Assembly: GCA_020205615.1 (NCBI GenBank) | Contig: CM035170.1 | Span: forward strand, 122,514,642 to 122,578,641 | Length of the DNA: 64,000 bases | Source: Panax quinquefolius | Lineage: Eukaryota; Streptophyta; Magnoliopsida; Apiales; Araliaceae | Direction of reading: 5' to 3' | Translations under genes and position numbers: made by a program | Part shown: positions 11,311 through 22,513 of the stretch, one piece after another | Numbering within the stretch: position 1 is the stretch's first letter | How the letters are laid out: each line of letters starts with the position of its first letter | The notes under the pieces: generated by a model | Databases searched by the model: none | What the model saw: the letters and a program-made list of their open reading frames with translations, nothing else | Told to the model about the DNA's origin: nothing

Positions 11311-12028
11311 TTACCAACTTGAGTAACTTGATCTTAAAAATTAATGAATTTTCCAAAATAAATTCTTAAGCTTCAAACTTGAAATAAATGAATTTTAATA
11401 ACAAACTTGAATTAATTTAATTTGAGAGAATTATTTAATTGAAGTTGAGAGTTAAGATTATCAAAGATAGTTGAGATAATTATGTGATAAGAACGGTAAG
11501 GATCTCTATAGAATACTCTTCCTTCCTTCACTTCTCACTCTTTGTTTCTTGACCAGAATGTATGGTAAAGCTCATTATAAGGTTGTTTTTACTTTAATAA
11601 GCTTGGGAGCTCAGTATCATCTATCATGGAGGCCTCCTGTTTATCGTCTGTTTTTAGAAATTAGTTACTTGCTTCAGTCTTATTCATGCAGAATTAGGAA
11701 GGTATATTCAGTGGAGTAAAAAGTAAAGATTTGGATAGACTGGTACTTGTGATAGTTTCGACTGATTATTAGATGATGTTAAGTAGCATAATCAACAACA
11801 GTAATAAGAAATTAGTCATGTAATTGGTGGTTTTCCATAAAATTGCCAGCACCGAGAGATGATCAAAATTAAAGATCAATACAGCGAAATTGAGTTTGAA
11901 GTATTGGGATTTGGTTATTGAACGAGTGTCTAAGAGTTAATTGTTGGAAGGAGCTTTTTTCCCCTTCTTTTGGAGGTAGGATTTCTTTGATTAGAGAGCC
12001 TTTCTGTCCAGTATTCTACTCTCTTTTA

Positions 12029-12440
12029 CGCTCTGTTTCTGAGTTTTGAACAGAAAAGAAAAGAACAGAAAACTTAAATTAGAACAGAAAAGAAAAGAAT
12101 AGAAAACTTAAAGTTTTCCTTTGTGTTGTTTCTGAGTTTTTAATGGAAAAGGATAGAAAATTTAAAATTGAGGACATGAGTTGTAATTTAAAATTTATTA
12201 TATTAAAAGTTGAGAATAATATGAGAATTATAAAAATATTACTTATTCTAATTTCTTTTCCGTCCAAATCATGCCAATTTTGGACGGAAAACTTTGGCAG
12301 GAAAAGTGATCAAGTTTTCTATCCATTTCTTTTATTTTCCATTTATTAAAAAACTCAAAAACATAAGAATTGGAAAGAAATTTAAATTTTCTGTCCATTT
12401 TTTTTCTTTTCTGTCCATTTTAAAACTCAGAAACAGAGCG
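12029..12440. mobile_element. Tourist-like MITE (PIF/Harbinger type), 412 bp, TTA duplication
   Basis: Terminal inverted repeats CGCTCTGTTTCTGAGTTTT and AAAACTCAGAAACAGAGCG bound a non-coding body rich in AGAAAAGAAAAG. TTA flanks both sides (12,026-12,028 and 12,441-12,443), the target duplication typical of PIF/Harbinger elements. The other palindrome arm (near 18,050-18,085) lacks the element, supporting a true insertion. The body has further inner repetition of the terminal sequence at about 12,084-12,115 and 12,375-12,400. No transposase. Confidence 0.85.
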
Positions 12441-13324
12441 TTAAGCTTTTGGTGGGAGTTCCAAACTCCCTAGAACTATATGTGCTTGTTTACTCTTTGG
12501 TGTTTCTTTTTTCAGGTAACGGCGAGAGATAACTGCAGATATGTTTGGTTTGACCGTAAAAGAGTACGAGGACCTTCATGACAAGAAAATTGTTGAAAGA
12601 GGTGCAAGGTTCTGTTGAGGAATTTAGGAGAGGTATGTTTGTTTTTTTGTTTCTTCTAAATTTTTGTTTCTTTCAAATTTGAATCATTAACGTGGTATAA
12701 TGACTTGTATTATTCTGAAAAAATATCAGAATAAACAAGTAGATATTTTTTCTAAACCTAGTGCACAGTTCATACCAAGGATGGTATCGGTGAATTCTAT
12801 TTCATGCACATCAACTTGAATAATTTTCACTTTTTTGTTTTGAATGTACCCTTCAATTTGGGTGTTGAACATTTGAACGAAACCTTTCGATTTGATTTTG
12901 AACAAAACTGTTCAGTTTGGTTTTGAACAAAACTAATGAGTTTGGTTCCGAATATAACTTTCGAGTTAGATTCGTAAGTTTATTACTGATAGTAGGGGTA
13001 GGGACCGTAGAAAGGGTAATGGTAGGTGATGGCGAGTGCGAGGTCTTGGGATAAGACGCTTGATGATCATCAATTATTGTCTACGCATCAGATCACCACT
13101 CACACACTTTAAAAAGTTTATTGGGTAGGTAGGTAACTGCATGCGCATGTACTCTTTCTACTACTACGCTAATTATAAGCATGATTGAGAGACGTGGAAG
13201 TGAAAATTAAGAACATATGCATAGTTGCAATTTTGGAAAGATCAAATTTGTAATATGAAGTTAGTTTGCTACAAAATGAATAATATAATACTTTGAATTA
13301 TTACAGTTATAATAACTATAATGT

Positions 13325-13590
13325 TTAAGGGTGTAAATGAATCGAATCAAGTCGAATATTGAGTTACACAAATTTAGTTCACAAAATTTATCGAGTACAA
13401 AATAAAGTTTGATTGAAGCTCGTTTAACTATTGAGTCGAGCACAAACACGATCTTGAATCGATCCCGAACTCGAATTTTCGAACAAATATGATCAGAATA
13501 TCAATAGAAAATCATAATTTAAAAATACTTCAAGTAATTTATCAACTTTTAAAATTTGCTCGTATTTAAATTAATTATATTTCGTTCTCA
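13325..13590 (-). repeat. Dispersed repeat family (ACTCGACTTGACT type), copies 2 and 3
   Basis: Inverted relative to 7,640-8,040. Contains AATCGAATCAAGTCGAATATTG and TCGAGTACAAAATAAAG words. Its mirror copy lies at 16,080-16,320 because both are in the palindrome arms. Confidence 0.55.
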
Positions 13591-14313
13591 ACAACAATCA
13601 TATTTAACATCGATAAATGATGAAATGATTTATTTCATTCATGAGTCATTTCATACCTTCTTAAAAACAATAAATTTTAAACATTTGGGAGAAATAAGAA
13701 TGGTACAAATTATAATGCAGTAACCAAACACAATTTTTTTCATCCAACATAAAAATGACTAATTTCATTCATACTTTTATTATTCAAATCCAAACGTAAC
13801 ATCATTTAAGGGTTCAATAGTATATATTTACTTACAACTTATGACCCAAAATACAAAATTACATTTTCATAAAACATAGAAAAATAAATAGTTTTATTTA
13901 AATGTCTAAAGTTATTATCACCCTTCCGATTCCCAAAAATATTATTTGCACACATATTAGAACCCTATTCTTGTACATGTATCTAAATTACATATAAAAC
14001 ACTATTTTGTAAAAAAAATCCTATTGGAATAAATACTAGACATTTTTTAAGATTCGCAAGCAAAAGAAAAATTTTAAAAATGTCCAATTTTTTTATCCAT
14101 TTTTTCGGTCTGCGTAGAAGTACTCTAATTTTTATACCAATATATTTCTCACCCTTACTTTTTGGATACTACTACCACTGGGATAAAGTATTTGCAAATA
14201 AGAAAGACAAATATTTCGTACAATAATCAATCTTTATCTATTAATTTTGTAATATTAAAATTTTATTTTATATCTTATCTCCCAACTCTTTATGTATCAT
14301 TCCTAAATTAAAT

Positions 14314-14380
14314 GACCACCTTACCAAAAATTAAATTACATGCTATTGACCACCTTACCAAAAATTAAATTACATGCTAA
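14314..14380 (+). repeat. 34-base tandem duplication
   Basis: Two head-to-tail copies of a unit beginning GACCACCTTACCAAAAATTA (14,314-14,347 and 14,348-14,380). They are essentially identical, so the duplication is recent. The unit lies near the centre of the palindrome. Confidence 0.85.
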
Positions 14381-14554
14381 CCGGATCTGTAGCATAGTAA
14401 GAGTTACTGACTTTATTTATAAGGAATCGTGTTTATAATAAACACGCATAGTAAGAGTGATTTGACTTTATTTATAAGGAATACGTTTTTATAATAAACT
14501 AACCCTACGCATGCAATTTTTTGTGAGAAAAAACATATAGAGGACAGAGGTGAT

Positions 14555-14576
14555 TATATATATATATATATATATA
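14555..14576. repeat. (TA)n microsatellite
   Basis: About 11 TA units, followed by GAGAGA. One of two TA tracts in the palindrome centre. Confidence 0.9.
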
Positions 14577-14770
14577 GAGAGAAAAATAGTCTTATCGTGT
14601 TTATAATAAACACGCATGCAATTTTTTTACAGAGAGTGATTGGTGACGACAGATACAAATAGTCTTATCCGGCACCCCGTACCATTACCTTTCCTATACC
14701 TACAATCCTAACCCTATCCTATTATTGTGTGCGTTTGTGTGTGAGAGAAAACATATAGAGAGGAGAAGAG

Positions 14771-14772
<2 letters not shown>

Positions 14773-14805
<33 letters not shown>
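14773..14805. repeat. (TA)n microsatellite
   Basis: About 16 TA units between GAGAAGAGGG and GAGAGAAA. The context matches the TA tract at 17,481, because both belong to one repeated block. Confidence 0.9.
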
Positions 14806-14811
<6 letters not shown>

Positions 14812-15186
14812 AATCATATACTGAGAGAGAGGAGATGACTCCTCTGATGATAAAGATCTGATATAATTTGATTTCATTTTCCCATATATATATTTACTTC
14901 TTTTCTCCCTGCTAAACGTGTTTGTTTAGCAAATACTCTTTTGACGTTGATCTGATTATTTTGTTTTTGCGTAATTTCTTGTGCAATTAATTGTAAAGAT
15001 ATAATTTAGGAATCAGAATATTTGTCTCTATTTGCAGATACTTTATCCAGTAGTAGTAGTATCTAAAAAATAAGGGTAAGAAATATATTGAAATATAAAT
15101 TAGAGTACTTCTACACAGACCGAAAAATGGACAAAAAAATTAGACATTTTTAATTTGTTTTTATTTTTTTGCTTGTGATTCTTAAA

Positions 15187-15356
15187 AAATGTATAGTATT
15201 TATTCCAACAGAAATTTTTATAAATATAGTATTTTATGTGTAATTTAGATACGTATACAAGAAGCGGGGGTTATACAGATTGTACAATGTGTATCTAAAT
15301 TACACCTAAAACACTATTTTATAAAATTTATATTGAATAAATACAATACATTTTTT
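15187..15356. repeat. Small foldback inside the right palindrome arm
   Basis: About 65-base arms (15,187-15,253 and 15,290-15,356) are reverse complements; GTGTAATTTAGATAC pairs with GTATCTAAATTACAC. The left palindrome arm has this sequence only once (near 13,975-14,045), so the second piece and the AT-rich sequence to about 15,540 were added to the right arm later. Confidence 0.7.
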
Positions 15357-15581
15357 GGGACAAAAAATAAATTTAAAATACATGTCACCTTATTCTTTGT
15401 ATTTCAATATAAAATACAAATACATTTTTGCTTTTAATTTTTAAAATATTAAAATAAAAAATAAATATAAAAATACTCATCATTTTATATAATTTAAATC
15501 GCAAAAAATAAATTTGAAATTCTTTTTGTCCTTTTTTTTATTTGTTCTAATATGTGTGCAAATAATATTTTTGAAAAACTA

Positions 15582-15823
15582 CTCCCTCCGTCCCAGGTCC
15601 TGGTGGACTTTTCACGCATATTAAGAAGATGAATGAAATGACAAAATTGTCCATAATAATGTCATTAAATATAGAGAGAATTAGAATAAGAAAAGTATGA
15701 GATATTTAATGCTACGGGTATAATAGAAAAATATGTGTAAAAATTTAATTATTAAAAGAAAATGAATATTTAACATGAGACTACCCAAAATAGTAATAAA
15801 GACTTATCATGGAACGGAGGGAG
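15582..15823. mobile_element. Stowaway MITE (Tc1/mariner type), 242 bp
   Basis: Starts CTCCCTCCGTCCC and ends with CGGAGGGAG, the hallmark Stowaway termini. It is flanked by TA on both sides (15,580-15,581 and 15,824-15,825), the Tc1/mariner target. The interior is AT-rich and non-coding. The matching site in the left palindrome arm (near 13,880-13,890, reverse complement) has a single TA and no element. Confidence 0.92.
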
Positions 15824-17220
15824 TATTTATTTTTCTATGTTTTACGATATGTTATAAGTAAATATATATTATTGAACCCTTAAATGATGTTAAAGTTTTT
15901 TATGGTGGATGACAAAAATTGTGTTTGGTTACTCCATTGTAATTGAATGAACCATTCTTAATTCTCCAAAATGTTTGAAATTTATTGTTTTTAAGAAGGT
16001 ATGTAATGACTCATTAATGAAATAAATCATTTTACTACCATTTATCGATGTTGTTAAATATGATTGTTGTTGATTTAAACGAAATATAAATAATTTAAAT
16101 ACGAGCAAATTTTAAAAGTCGATAAATGACTCGAATACCTTTAAATTACGACTTTTTATTAATATTCGGATCATATTCGATCGAAATCGATTCGAGATCG
16201 TGCTTGACTCGATAGTTAAACGAACTTCAATCAAACCTTATTTTGTACTTGATAAATTTTGTGAACCAAATTTATGTAACCCAATATTCGACTTGACTCG
16301 ATTCATTTACACCCTTAAACATTATCAAGATATAGTAATAATATGCAGTACAAAACAAAACTTATAATGAAAAAAATAAGAAAAAAATTTATAACGCAAC
16401 CTCAAGATTGACGAATATTTTCTTCACTATCCCTTAATAATATATAAATACAATACAGAAATATTATTTACTTTTACTCTAAAACTTATGAAAATGAATC
16501 ATTATTTCATTTCATAAAAATTTATTTTTTGTAATGTTGTTTGTTTCACATTTCTATAACAACCCCATACAACATATTTAATAATTCAAAATCTATAATT
16601 ATATAATTAAGTATATTTTTCAAAAAATCATACAATAATTAAAATTAACAAATTTAGAGTCAAGTCAACTTATCACGTAAAAAATAATTCTCTTCTAAAT
16701 CACTCCAACAAATATTTATGCTAAACGAAATGAAACATAAGACAATAAAAACTACAAATTGACATTACCACTAGGGGTGACAATCATCGAGCCTGCCTCG
16801 AAAATTTGTTATTTTCTATTTTGATTATTTAATTTGTTACTCAACGAAAAGTTTGTTTTTTTCGGTTGAGTGCGTTAATTGGATAAAATTATCGAGCTTT
16901 CTTTATTGTACTTAAATGTTGTGGATTCCTTATGTTATAAATTGGAGAACTTACATGTGTACGTGTACGTGTCAGTATATTGCATGCAGATTTGGTTCAT
17001 GAATTACATTAATATAATATATGTAATCCCAAGCGGTGGTTTGGTATAATTTACGGAACTTAAAATTTGAAAAGAAAATAGTTTCTCTAATTGTAATAAT
17101 TTAAAGTATTATAATATTCATTTTATAGCAAACTAACTTCATATTACAAATTTTATCTTTCCAAAATTGCAACTCTGCATGTGTTCTTAATTTTCACTTC
17201 CACGCCTCTCAATCATGGTT

Positions 17221-17475
17221 GTAATTAGTGTAGTAGTGTAGAGAGAGTACATGCACATGCAGCTACCTACCTACCCAATAAACTTTTTAGAGAGTGAGTG
17301 GTGATCTGATGCGTAGACAACAGTTGACAAATACAGATACCAGCGTCTTATCCAGCACCCCGTACCCCGCCGTCAGCTATCATTACCCTTCCTACAGTCC
17401 TACTCCTACTACTATGTATACTTTTGTGTGTGAGAGAAAAAAACATAAAAATATAGAGAGGAGAAAAGGAAGGTC
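17221..17475 (+). repeat. GTGGTGATC repeat block, one of five copies
   Basis: Holds, in order, GTGTAGAGAGAGTACATGCA, GAGTGGTGATC, ACAGATACCAGCG, CAGCTATCATTACCCTTCC and TGTGTGTGAGAG. Related blocks lie at 28,640-28,860 (plus), 14,600-14,780 (plus, shorter), 12,990-13,195 (minus) and 26,140-26,300 (minus). Most copies adjoin a (TA)n or (GA)n tract. No coding potential or known class. Confidence 0.7.
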
Positions 17476-17476
17476 T

Positions 17477-17480
<4 letters not shown>

Positions 17481-17514
<34 letters not shown>
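17481..17514. repeat. (AT)n microsatellite
   Basis: About 17 AT units directly behind the repeat block at 17,221. Confidence 0.9.
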
Positions 17515-17516
<2 letters not shown>

Positions 17517-18710
17517 CCTTTCCTACTGTCATATTTCTACTATTGTGTGCGCTTGTGTGTGTGCACTTACAAATCTAACTCGAAAGTTATATTCAGAATC
17601 AAACTTAATATTTTTGTTCAGAAACAAACTAAACAAATTTGTTCAAAATCAAATCAAAGGGTTTCGTTCAAATGTTCAACACCCAAATTGAAGGGTAAAG
17701 TTGATGTGCATGAAATAAAATTCACTACTTGTTTATTCTGATATTTTTCAGAATAATACAAGTCATTATACCACGTTAATGATTCAAATTTGAAAGAAAC
17801 AAAATTCTAGAAGAAACAAAAAAACAAACATACCTCTCCTAAATTCCTCAACAGAACCTTGCACCTTCCAACAATTTTTCTGTCAAGAATAGCTGCAGCG
17901 GTTCTTTGTAACTTGAAAAAAGAAACACCAAAGAGTAAAACAGAGCATACAATACAGGAGTAAACAAACACATACAGGTCCAGGCTACAGAGCATACAAT
18001 ACAAAAAGTAAACAAGCACATACAGGTCCAAGGAGTTTGGAACTCCCACCAAAATCTTAAAAGAGAGTAAAAGAGAGTAGCACACTGGACAGAAAGGCTC
18101 TAATCAAAGAAATCCCACCTCCAAGAGAGGAGAAAAAAGCCCCTTAGACTCAATTTCGCTGTTTTGATCTTTAATTTTGATTCTCTGGCAGTGCTAGCAA
18201 TTTTATGGAAAACAACCAATTACATGACTAATTTCTTATTACTGTTGCTGATTATGCTACTTATCATCATCTAATAATCAGTCGAAACTATTTACTTATC
18301 ATCATCTTTACTTTTTACTCCACTGAATATACCCTAATTCAGTATGAATACAGACTGAAGCAAGTAGCTAATTTCTGAAAACATACCATAAATAGGAGGC
18401 CTCCATGTTTGATGATACTTAAAGTAAAAACAACCTTATAATGATGAGCTTTAACATACATCCTGGTCAAGAAACAAAAGAGTGAGAAGTGAAGGAAGAG
18501 TATTCTATAGAGATCCTTACCATTCTTATCACATAATTATCTCAACTATCTTTGATAATCTCAACTCTCAAGTTCAATTAAATAATTCTCTCAAATTAAA
18601 TTATTTCAATTTTGTTATTAAAATTCAGTTATTTCAAGTTTGAAGATTAAGTATTTATTTTGGAAAATTCTTTAATTTTTAAGATCAAGTAACTCAAGTT
18701 GGTAAGATCA

Positions 18711-18950
18711 AGTCCGACCATGTTCAAAATTGGAAATAGTAAAGAACTCCCTACAATTTCTAACCACCTGTCAGATGATGGAAAGGACTTTGTGTGGCAA
18801 TGTTTGCAGCAGAATCCCCTGCATCGTCCAACTGCTGCTAAGCTTTTGGAGCACCGTTTTGTTAAAAATGCTTCACCAATGTAGAAACCAGTTGTAGGTC
18901 ATGAGCCCTCAGATCCTCCACCTGGCATTACAAATGAAGTGAAATCTATG
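18711..18950 (+). pseudogene. MAPKKK3/YODA-type kinase, broken exon copy
   Basis: A second copy of the kinase exon cut by the left window edge, here visible further upstream: MFKIGNSKELPTISNHLSDD, then GKDFVWQCLQQNPLHRPTAA, kinase subdomains X and XI. The final codon of the shared ASPMEK motif is changed from GAG to TAG (18,882-18,884), so any product ends just after the kinase fold and loses the regulatory tail. The exon copy ends at 18,950 with GT as in the intact gene. The intron copy that follows (18,951-19,327) lacks about 480 bases, and the later exons are absent. The upstream side abuts the palindrome end. A pseudogene made by duplication. Confidence 0.88.
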
Positions 18951-19327
18951 GTATTATTTATGTGCCTAAAAATACATTGATTATTTATGACACGTGGATC
19001 AATATCTCACCCTAACAGACTCCTTTCTGACCGACTCTGCATATACATCAGCATATTTGCTTTTTTCCAATTTCATGGCATCAACTTCGAAATTCTCTTT
19101 TCTTATTTGGCAACATATCTCACTCTGGTAAATGTTACTACAGATTTCTTTAGGTCAAGTCCTTTAAGATTAAGCAAGTTTTCCATGGCCTTAATGATAT
19201 TATTTTGTGAGGATGAAATACTTGTTCAGTGCACTTGAATGCTGAAAAGAACCGACTTGACGCGTTTTCATTGGGCGTGACTTAATGACTTGAGTTCTAC
19301 TTCTCCCTGAAATTTACCATCTTATAT
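18951..19327 (+). repeat. Duplicated MAPKKK intron segment
   Basis: Near-identical to about 126-135 joined to about 612-974. Homology ends at CATCTTATAT in both copies (974 and 19,327). Confidence 0.8.
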
Positions 19328-19563
19328 AACTCTAAGCTTATTTATTTCCTTACAAGTATTTCATTACCTGCTGTACTTTTTAATCACATATTTACCAAAA
19401 AGATCCATAAAACCTGCATCAAACTCAAAGGAACAAGATATCAGTATAGGAAACAGGGAATTTCATCAGATAAGAACTAGTCATACATACTTCAATATAC
19501 GAGAATACAAGCTACAAAGTTGTCAACTTGCCCATTAATCCAGGGCATTTTGAAGCTGATTCT
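19328..19563. other. 3' flank of the dehydrogenase pseudogene
   Basis: Non-coding. The last dehydrogenase exon remnant ends at 19,564. No C-terminal dehydrogenase sequence was found here. Confidence 0.45.
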
Positions 19564-20683
19564 CTATTTAAAATTGTGGATAGGCACTGCCGATAAATTA
19601 GGGAGATTACCACTAAAAAGACAGTGATAACGAAAAAGATTGGTTGCAATTGCTCCTGGATGAAGTGCATTTGCATTTATATCTAACCCCTCTTCCTGTT
19701 CAGAGAAAATAACATCGATATTGTTTTAGAGAATATCACTGACACTACTAAGAGGACATGCACTTATGATAGATTATTTCGCATTGTCCACAACTTACTA
19801 ATGTTTACAGGGTGACATCAGTGGCAATGTAGAAGTGCAGCATCAATCTTAAGCAAGCAAATCACACTTATCGAAGTTTATCACTGATTCAGTTTTATGA
19901 GGATGTATACAACCATTGAAATACCTTCAAACGCCTTGCAAGTTCATTAGCATGCAGAACATTAGCAACTTTTGACTGACCATATGCAGATAAACTGTTA
20001 TACCTGTATATCACGAATTATGCACACATTAGATGAAGTTGACGGAACACATAAAAGAACAGTCATTTTCTAAAACATGAAGAAGAATAGACACAGACAC
20101 ACATGAAACAACACACAAAGCAGCACACATCCATAAATGTGTGCGAGAGAAGAATGCCATACTCTGACTAATCATTAATTTTGTCAAAGCGAATCCCTTC
20201 AGGATATGTAAACTGGTGGCGCCGTGATGAGACATTCAAAATTCTTCCTTCTTTGCTACTTTCACGTGCTGTTGTCTTCATGGCTTCCAACAATAGATTT
20301 GTCAAAAGAAAACGACCTGTGAGATGATAAAGAGTCTCAGCTGACTTACATCTTCGGCACTCAATCAATCTATGGTGGTCGCTAAGAAAGAAAAGGTGAC
20401 TAAACGAGAATCAAAGGTATATGGAAGACTTGTAATCTGAATCAAATTATTTCTGAACAATGCTCAGACATGAAAGTTCAACTTAAGTGTGCCAATAAAT
20501 CCCAGAGAAGTGATCATCTTACCCAAATGGTTTGTTGCAAACTGTAGCTCTATATTGTCTTTTGAAAATGTGAACGGGGTTGCCATAACTCCTGCATTGT
20601 TACTTACAGCAAAGAACATAAAATGTTCCATTTGATTAAACTCATTTCTTTCTAGTCATTCAGATATAGTATGTACATACATT

Positions 20684-20731
<48 letters not shown>

Positions 20732-21728
20732 TAAATATATGTAAATACTTATATTTATATTTACATATACATGTATATATAAATATAAATATATATATAT
20801 GTATATATTTATACACGCATATGAAGAAGGAAAGAACAGTTATGAAACAAAAACAAAGCGTGATTGCAAGCAATATATCAAGATTCCAGAGCAACGAATA
20901 TGTAATCCTATAAAAATAGATTAAGAAATCTATCTTCTTATTCATGTATGCATCTTACATGCTGCAAAATTCCTAACTGATGCAATTGAACTGAGATCCA
21001 ACTCCATGGCATCAATTTTTGCAGTTGGGATATCCTTTGTGATTGTTTCTTTGACCACCATTCCAGCAGACATATTTCTAACACCCATAACTACATGGAC
21101 ACCGCGCAAAGCAAGAACCCGTGCAGTTTCGGTGCCAATACCACTTGATGCTCCTGTAATTGCAGCAGCCAGAAGAAGAAGGATAAGTTACCCCTAATCA
21201 CAGTACAACTTAAAACAAGCAGAGTAAGGGATGTGGCTGTTGTTTACTTGTTTTCTAGAAACAACTTCAACCTAACTAAAGCAAAAATTTAATTCTGGGA
21301 AGTAAAATACAACTGGTGAAGGTTGCTTAACTAATTTTAAGTCTCAAATAATAGCAACCACAAAGAAAAACCAAGTTTTTACAAGAAATCTAGGAGGTTA
21401 ATAATGATGACTATTCCACTCATGTGGGAGCAAATATTTTTTGTTTAGCGGTCAAATAAATCTGATATTTATCTTCTTTTTTTCCCCACAAAATTAAGAG
21501 GACCAACTTCAAAAGCTGTATATATAATCCTGAAAATTATGTTTAACACCAAATAATTTTTACTTATCCCAAAATATTATGAGTGAGATGTGAAGAATAT
21601 ATCTCAGAAGAAATCAAGAAAACCATAAATCAAACCACAAACTTGTGAAAGATTTTCAACCGACCTGTAACAATGGCAGTGAGACCGGTCCCATCAATTC
21701 CTTGGGTAACTTCCTCAGCTGTTGAGAC
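19564..21728 (-). pseudogene. TIC32-like short-chain dehydrogenase, copy B (six exon remnants)
   Basis: Reading leftward: 21,665-21,728 (VSTAEEVTQGIDGTGLTAIVT); 20,959-21,153 (ASSGIG of the TGxxxGxG cofactor loop, then [13 protein letters not shown] and DAMELDLSS); 20,523-20,602 ([20 protein letters not shown]); 20,163-20,316 ([31 protein letters not shown]); 19,925-20,003 (catalytic YGQSK); 19,564-19,695 (LHPGAIATNLFR, then unrelated residues to a stop). All have GT/AG edges. The family is the NADP(H)-dependent SDRs near chloroplast TIC32. Defects: a TAG after KIND (20,168-20,170); loss of the short segment between FAA and NNAG, which leaves the splice phases incompatible; no N-terminal start; a foreign C-terminus. 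Not translatable as an enzyme. Confidence 0.88.
20687..20726. repeat. (AT)n microsatellite in the dehydrogenase intron
   Basis: About 20 AT units, followed by more ATAT-rich sequence to 20,815. It lies in the intron where the coding segment between FAA and NNAG should be. Confidence 0.9.
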
Positions 21729-22274
21729 CTGAAAACACAGAAGGCCCTGTTTGGTTAAACCGCCACATTTACTTCCTTGCTTCAATGCTAATGCTCCTAA
21801 CCAAAAACACTGATTTGGATATTTTATAATCACCTGTTATCTTTCTCGAGTCAATTTATAAAATTTTAAGATTTAAATTTTTTACCTAAAGTTATAGTAA
21901 TAATTTAGAATTAAAAATCAATATCAGTTTATTTTAGTAAATACATCCATAATTAATGTAATTTAGTACTACTAATAATTACTACAAAATTTGTTATTTT
22001 TAAACTTACACAGATGGCATCAATTTTATCAAATAAGATCATAATTTTATAGTGAGTTTATTGCGGTGCCTTAATGTTTGTAGTTTTGCAACAATCATAA
22101 TGCATCTTAATGCCAATTTATAACTGTCTCATAATATTAGTTAGATAAATCTTACTTATATGATTAGTCATTTATAAATTATTATTAAAATATTTAATTT
22201 AATGTCATTTGACACCCATTTGAGATCAGACTCCTTGCATTACTTTTTTTTTTATAAAGGGGTAATACATACAT
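21729..22274. other. Non-coding; possible tiny MITE at its left end
   Basis: Dehydrogenase homology stops at 21,728. At 21,744-21,760 GGCCCTGTTTGGTTAAAC faces CTAACCAAAAACACTG at about 21,797, a weak inverted pair of the kind seen at Tourist/hAT MITE ends, but it is imperfect and only ~70 bases long. The rest is AT-rich with no feature. Confidence 0.3.
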
Positions 22275-22513
22275 TCTTCTTCCTTTGTCCGCTTACTTGT
22301 TATAATTGACTTTTTATAATCAAATTGACCAATTTAAATTAAACAAATATATTAGAAATTTTGAAATCAAACAAGTTGAATTTGATAATATATTCGATAT
22401 ACTTGATAATAATTTAGGTGTCAATATATATCTTTAAAATAAATTTTGATTTTAAATATGGTCAATTTGACCATAAAAAGTTAATTAAGACAAATAAAAC
22501 TAGATTGAAGTAG
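22275..22513. mobile_element. Degenerate Stowaway-like MITE
   Basis: The left end reads CTTCCTTTGTCCGCTTACTTG and the right end GACAAATAAAACTAGATTG, both recognisable as worn Stowaway termini. Inner sequences TTGACTTTTTATAATCAAATTGACC-like and GGTCAATTTGACCATAAAAAG form an inverted pair. About 240 bases, non-coding. The target duplication is no longer clear. Confidence 0.5.

Larger units (their letters stand above)
11311..18705. repeat. 7.4-kb imperfect palindrome (large inverted duplication)
   Basis: The left arm (11,311 to about 14,200) reappears reverse-complemented in the right arm (about 15,040-18,705). Matching anchors are TTACCAACTTGAG (11,311) with CTCAAGTTGGTAA (18,693-18,705), GGATCTCTATAGAATACTC (about 11,500) with its complement near 18,505, AACGTGGTATAATGACTTG (about 12,690) with its complement near 17,770, and TTGGATACTACTACCACTGG (about 14,160) with a complement near 15,055. 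The arms differ by many substitutions and by private insertions, so the duplication is not recent. The ~0.8-kb centre is rich in (TA)n. The right arm stops six bases before the MAPKKK exon copy begins. No intact gene lies inside. Confidence 0.88.

Noticed and set aside
12524..12640. Possible exon (GTAACGGCG to GGAATTTAGGAG) within the left palindrome arm
   Set aside because: It has an AG before and a GT after, but stops occur in the apparent frame and the mirror copy near 17,830-17,910 is diverged; no family recognised.
14555..14805. Regularly spaced repeats that might suggest a CRISPR-like array
   Set aside because: They are dinucleotide tracts and parts of a dispersed plant repeat; the sequence is clearly eukaryotic.
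21006..21197. Open frame of 63 codons on the plus strand
   Set aside because: It is the complement of the dehydrogenase cofactor-binding exon on the minus strand.
21744..21812. GGCCCTGTTTGGTT...CTAACCAAAAACACTG as a complete Tourist or hAT MITE
   Set aside because: The inverted ends match only in part, no target duplication is clear, and the unit is very short; mentioned only as a possibility.
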